This document shows positions 63,946-64,000 of a DNA stretch of 64,000 bases, piece by piece. Where the stretch lies: NCBI RefSeq assembly GCF_000614025.1, contig NZ_BAKF01000004.1, positions 1 to 64,000 of the forward strand, in the 5' to 3' direction. How positions within the stretch are numbered: the first letter of the stretch is position 1; the number at the start of each line of letters is the position of its first letter. The notes beneath the pieces are model-generated. The model searched no databases, was not told the origin of the DNA, and saw only the letters and a program-made list of their open reading frames with translations. A program made the position numbers and the translations under genes. This DNA comes from Prevotella aurantiaca JCM 15754 (lineage in GTDB: Bacteria; Bacteroidota; Bacteroidia; Bacteroidales; Bacteroidaceae).

Positions 63946-64000
63946 TAGTTTTTGAATGATATTATTTTTACATAATATGAACAATTTTATAGCTTTGGAT

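Overview
The window is a contiguous chromosomal piece from a low-GC member of the Bacteroidales, most likely Prevotella of the P. intermedia type. The evidence is Bacteroidetes-style promoters (TTTG at -33, TAnnTTTG at -7), a fused MurF-Alr enzyme, GSCFA, HU-HIG, DUF349 and DUF3575 proteins, BACON lipoproteins, a BspA-like leucine-rich-repeat protein, T9SS-type C-terminal sorting sequences and PorV-like proteins. No phage, insertion sequence, CRISPR array or rRNA was found. One tRNA gene, tRNA-Leu(UAG), is present.

Layout. 0.2-3.9 kb: an outer-membrane barrel gene, a broken remnant of a C39-peptidase peptide exporter and an orphan lipoprotein. 4-8.4 kb: EttA, LptB and a divergent MlaE/MlaF-type lipid-transport pair, followed by a cluster of strong hairpins that includes a perfect 64-bp palindrome. 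8.7-13.4 kb: the housekeeping run DUF177-rpmF-fabH-era-der plus a small lipoprotein. 14-16 kb: an orphan secreted protein and a sensor kinase. 16.2-24.8 kb: a five-gene minus-strand operon of two BACON lipoproteins, a subtilisin-like protease with a T9SS-type C-terminus, a PorV-like barrel and a C-terminally sorted protein. 25.6-40.6 kb: housekeeping genes (rmuC, murF-alr, a Fur-family regulator, GSCFA, rsgA, frr, fRMsr, rsmA, a flippase-like protein, pepD, corA, DUF349, HU). 41.7-51.6 kb: a BspA-like surface protein, a Sel1 protein, an operon of antiporter, LolD and CvfB, then asd, a flavinylated exported domain, a second HU protein and a duplicated surface protein. 51.6-55.6 kb: a LytS/LytTR two-component pair next to a damaged tripartite efflux locus. 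56.3-63.7 kb: tRNA-Leu, then four overlapping or closely spaced genes for DUF3575 barrels, an OmpA-like protein and a large multi-barrel protein.

Two signals cut across the gene map. First, five intergenic regions spread over 50 kb carry arrays of a short palindromic unit (TTTTGC-NNN-GCAAAA) at an exact 22-bp period. I know of no described family with this architecture. Second, seven coding sequences are each disrupted by exactly one missing base, nearly always in a run of identical bases, and each is repaired by adding one base. One of them is the normally essential der. This pattern points to sequencing error rather than gene decay, so most of these genes are probably intact in the organism. 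The macA-macB deletion scar at 53.7 kb is different in kind and looks like a real rearrangement or an assembly deletion.

The best candidates for undescribed biology are the 22-bp palindrome arrays, the BACON/protease/PorV operon, and the DUF3575/OmpA/multi-barrel operon, which has no pilin gene within the window.
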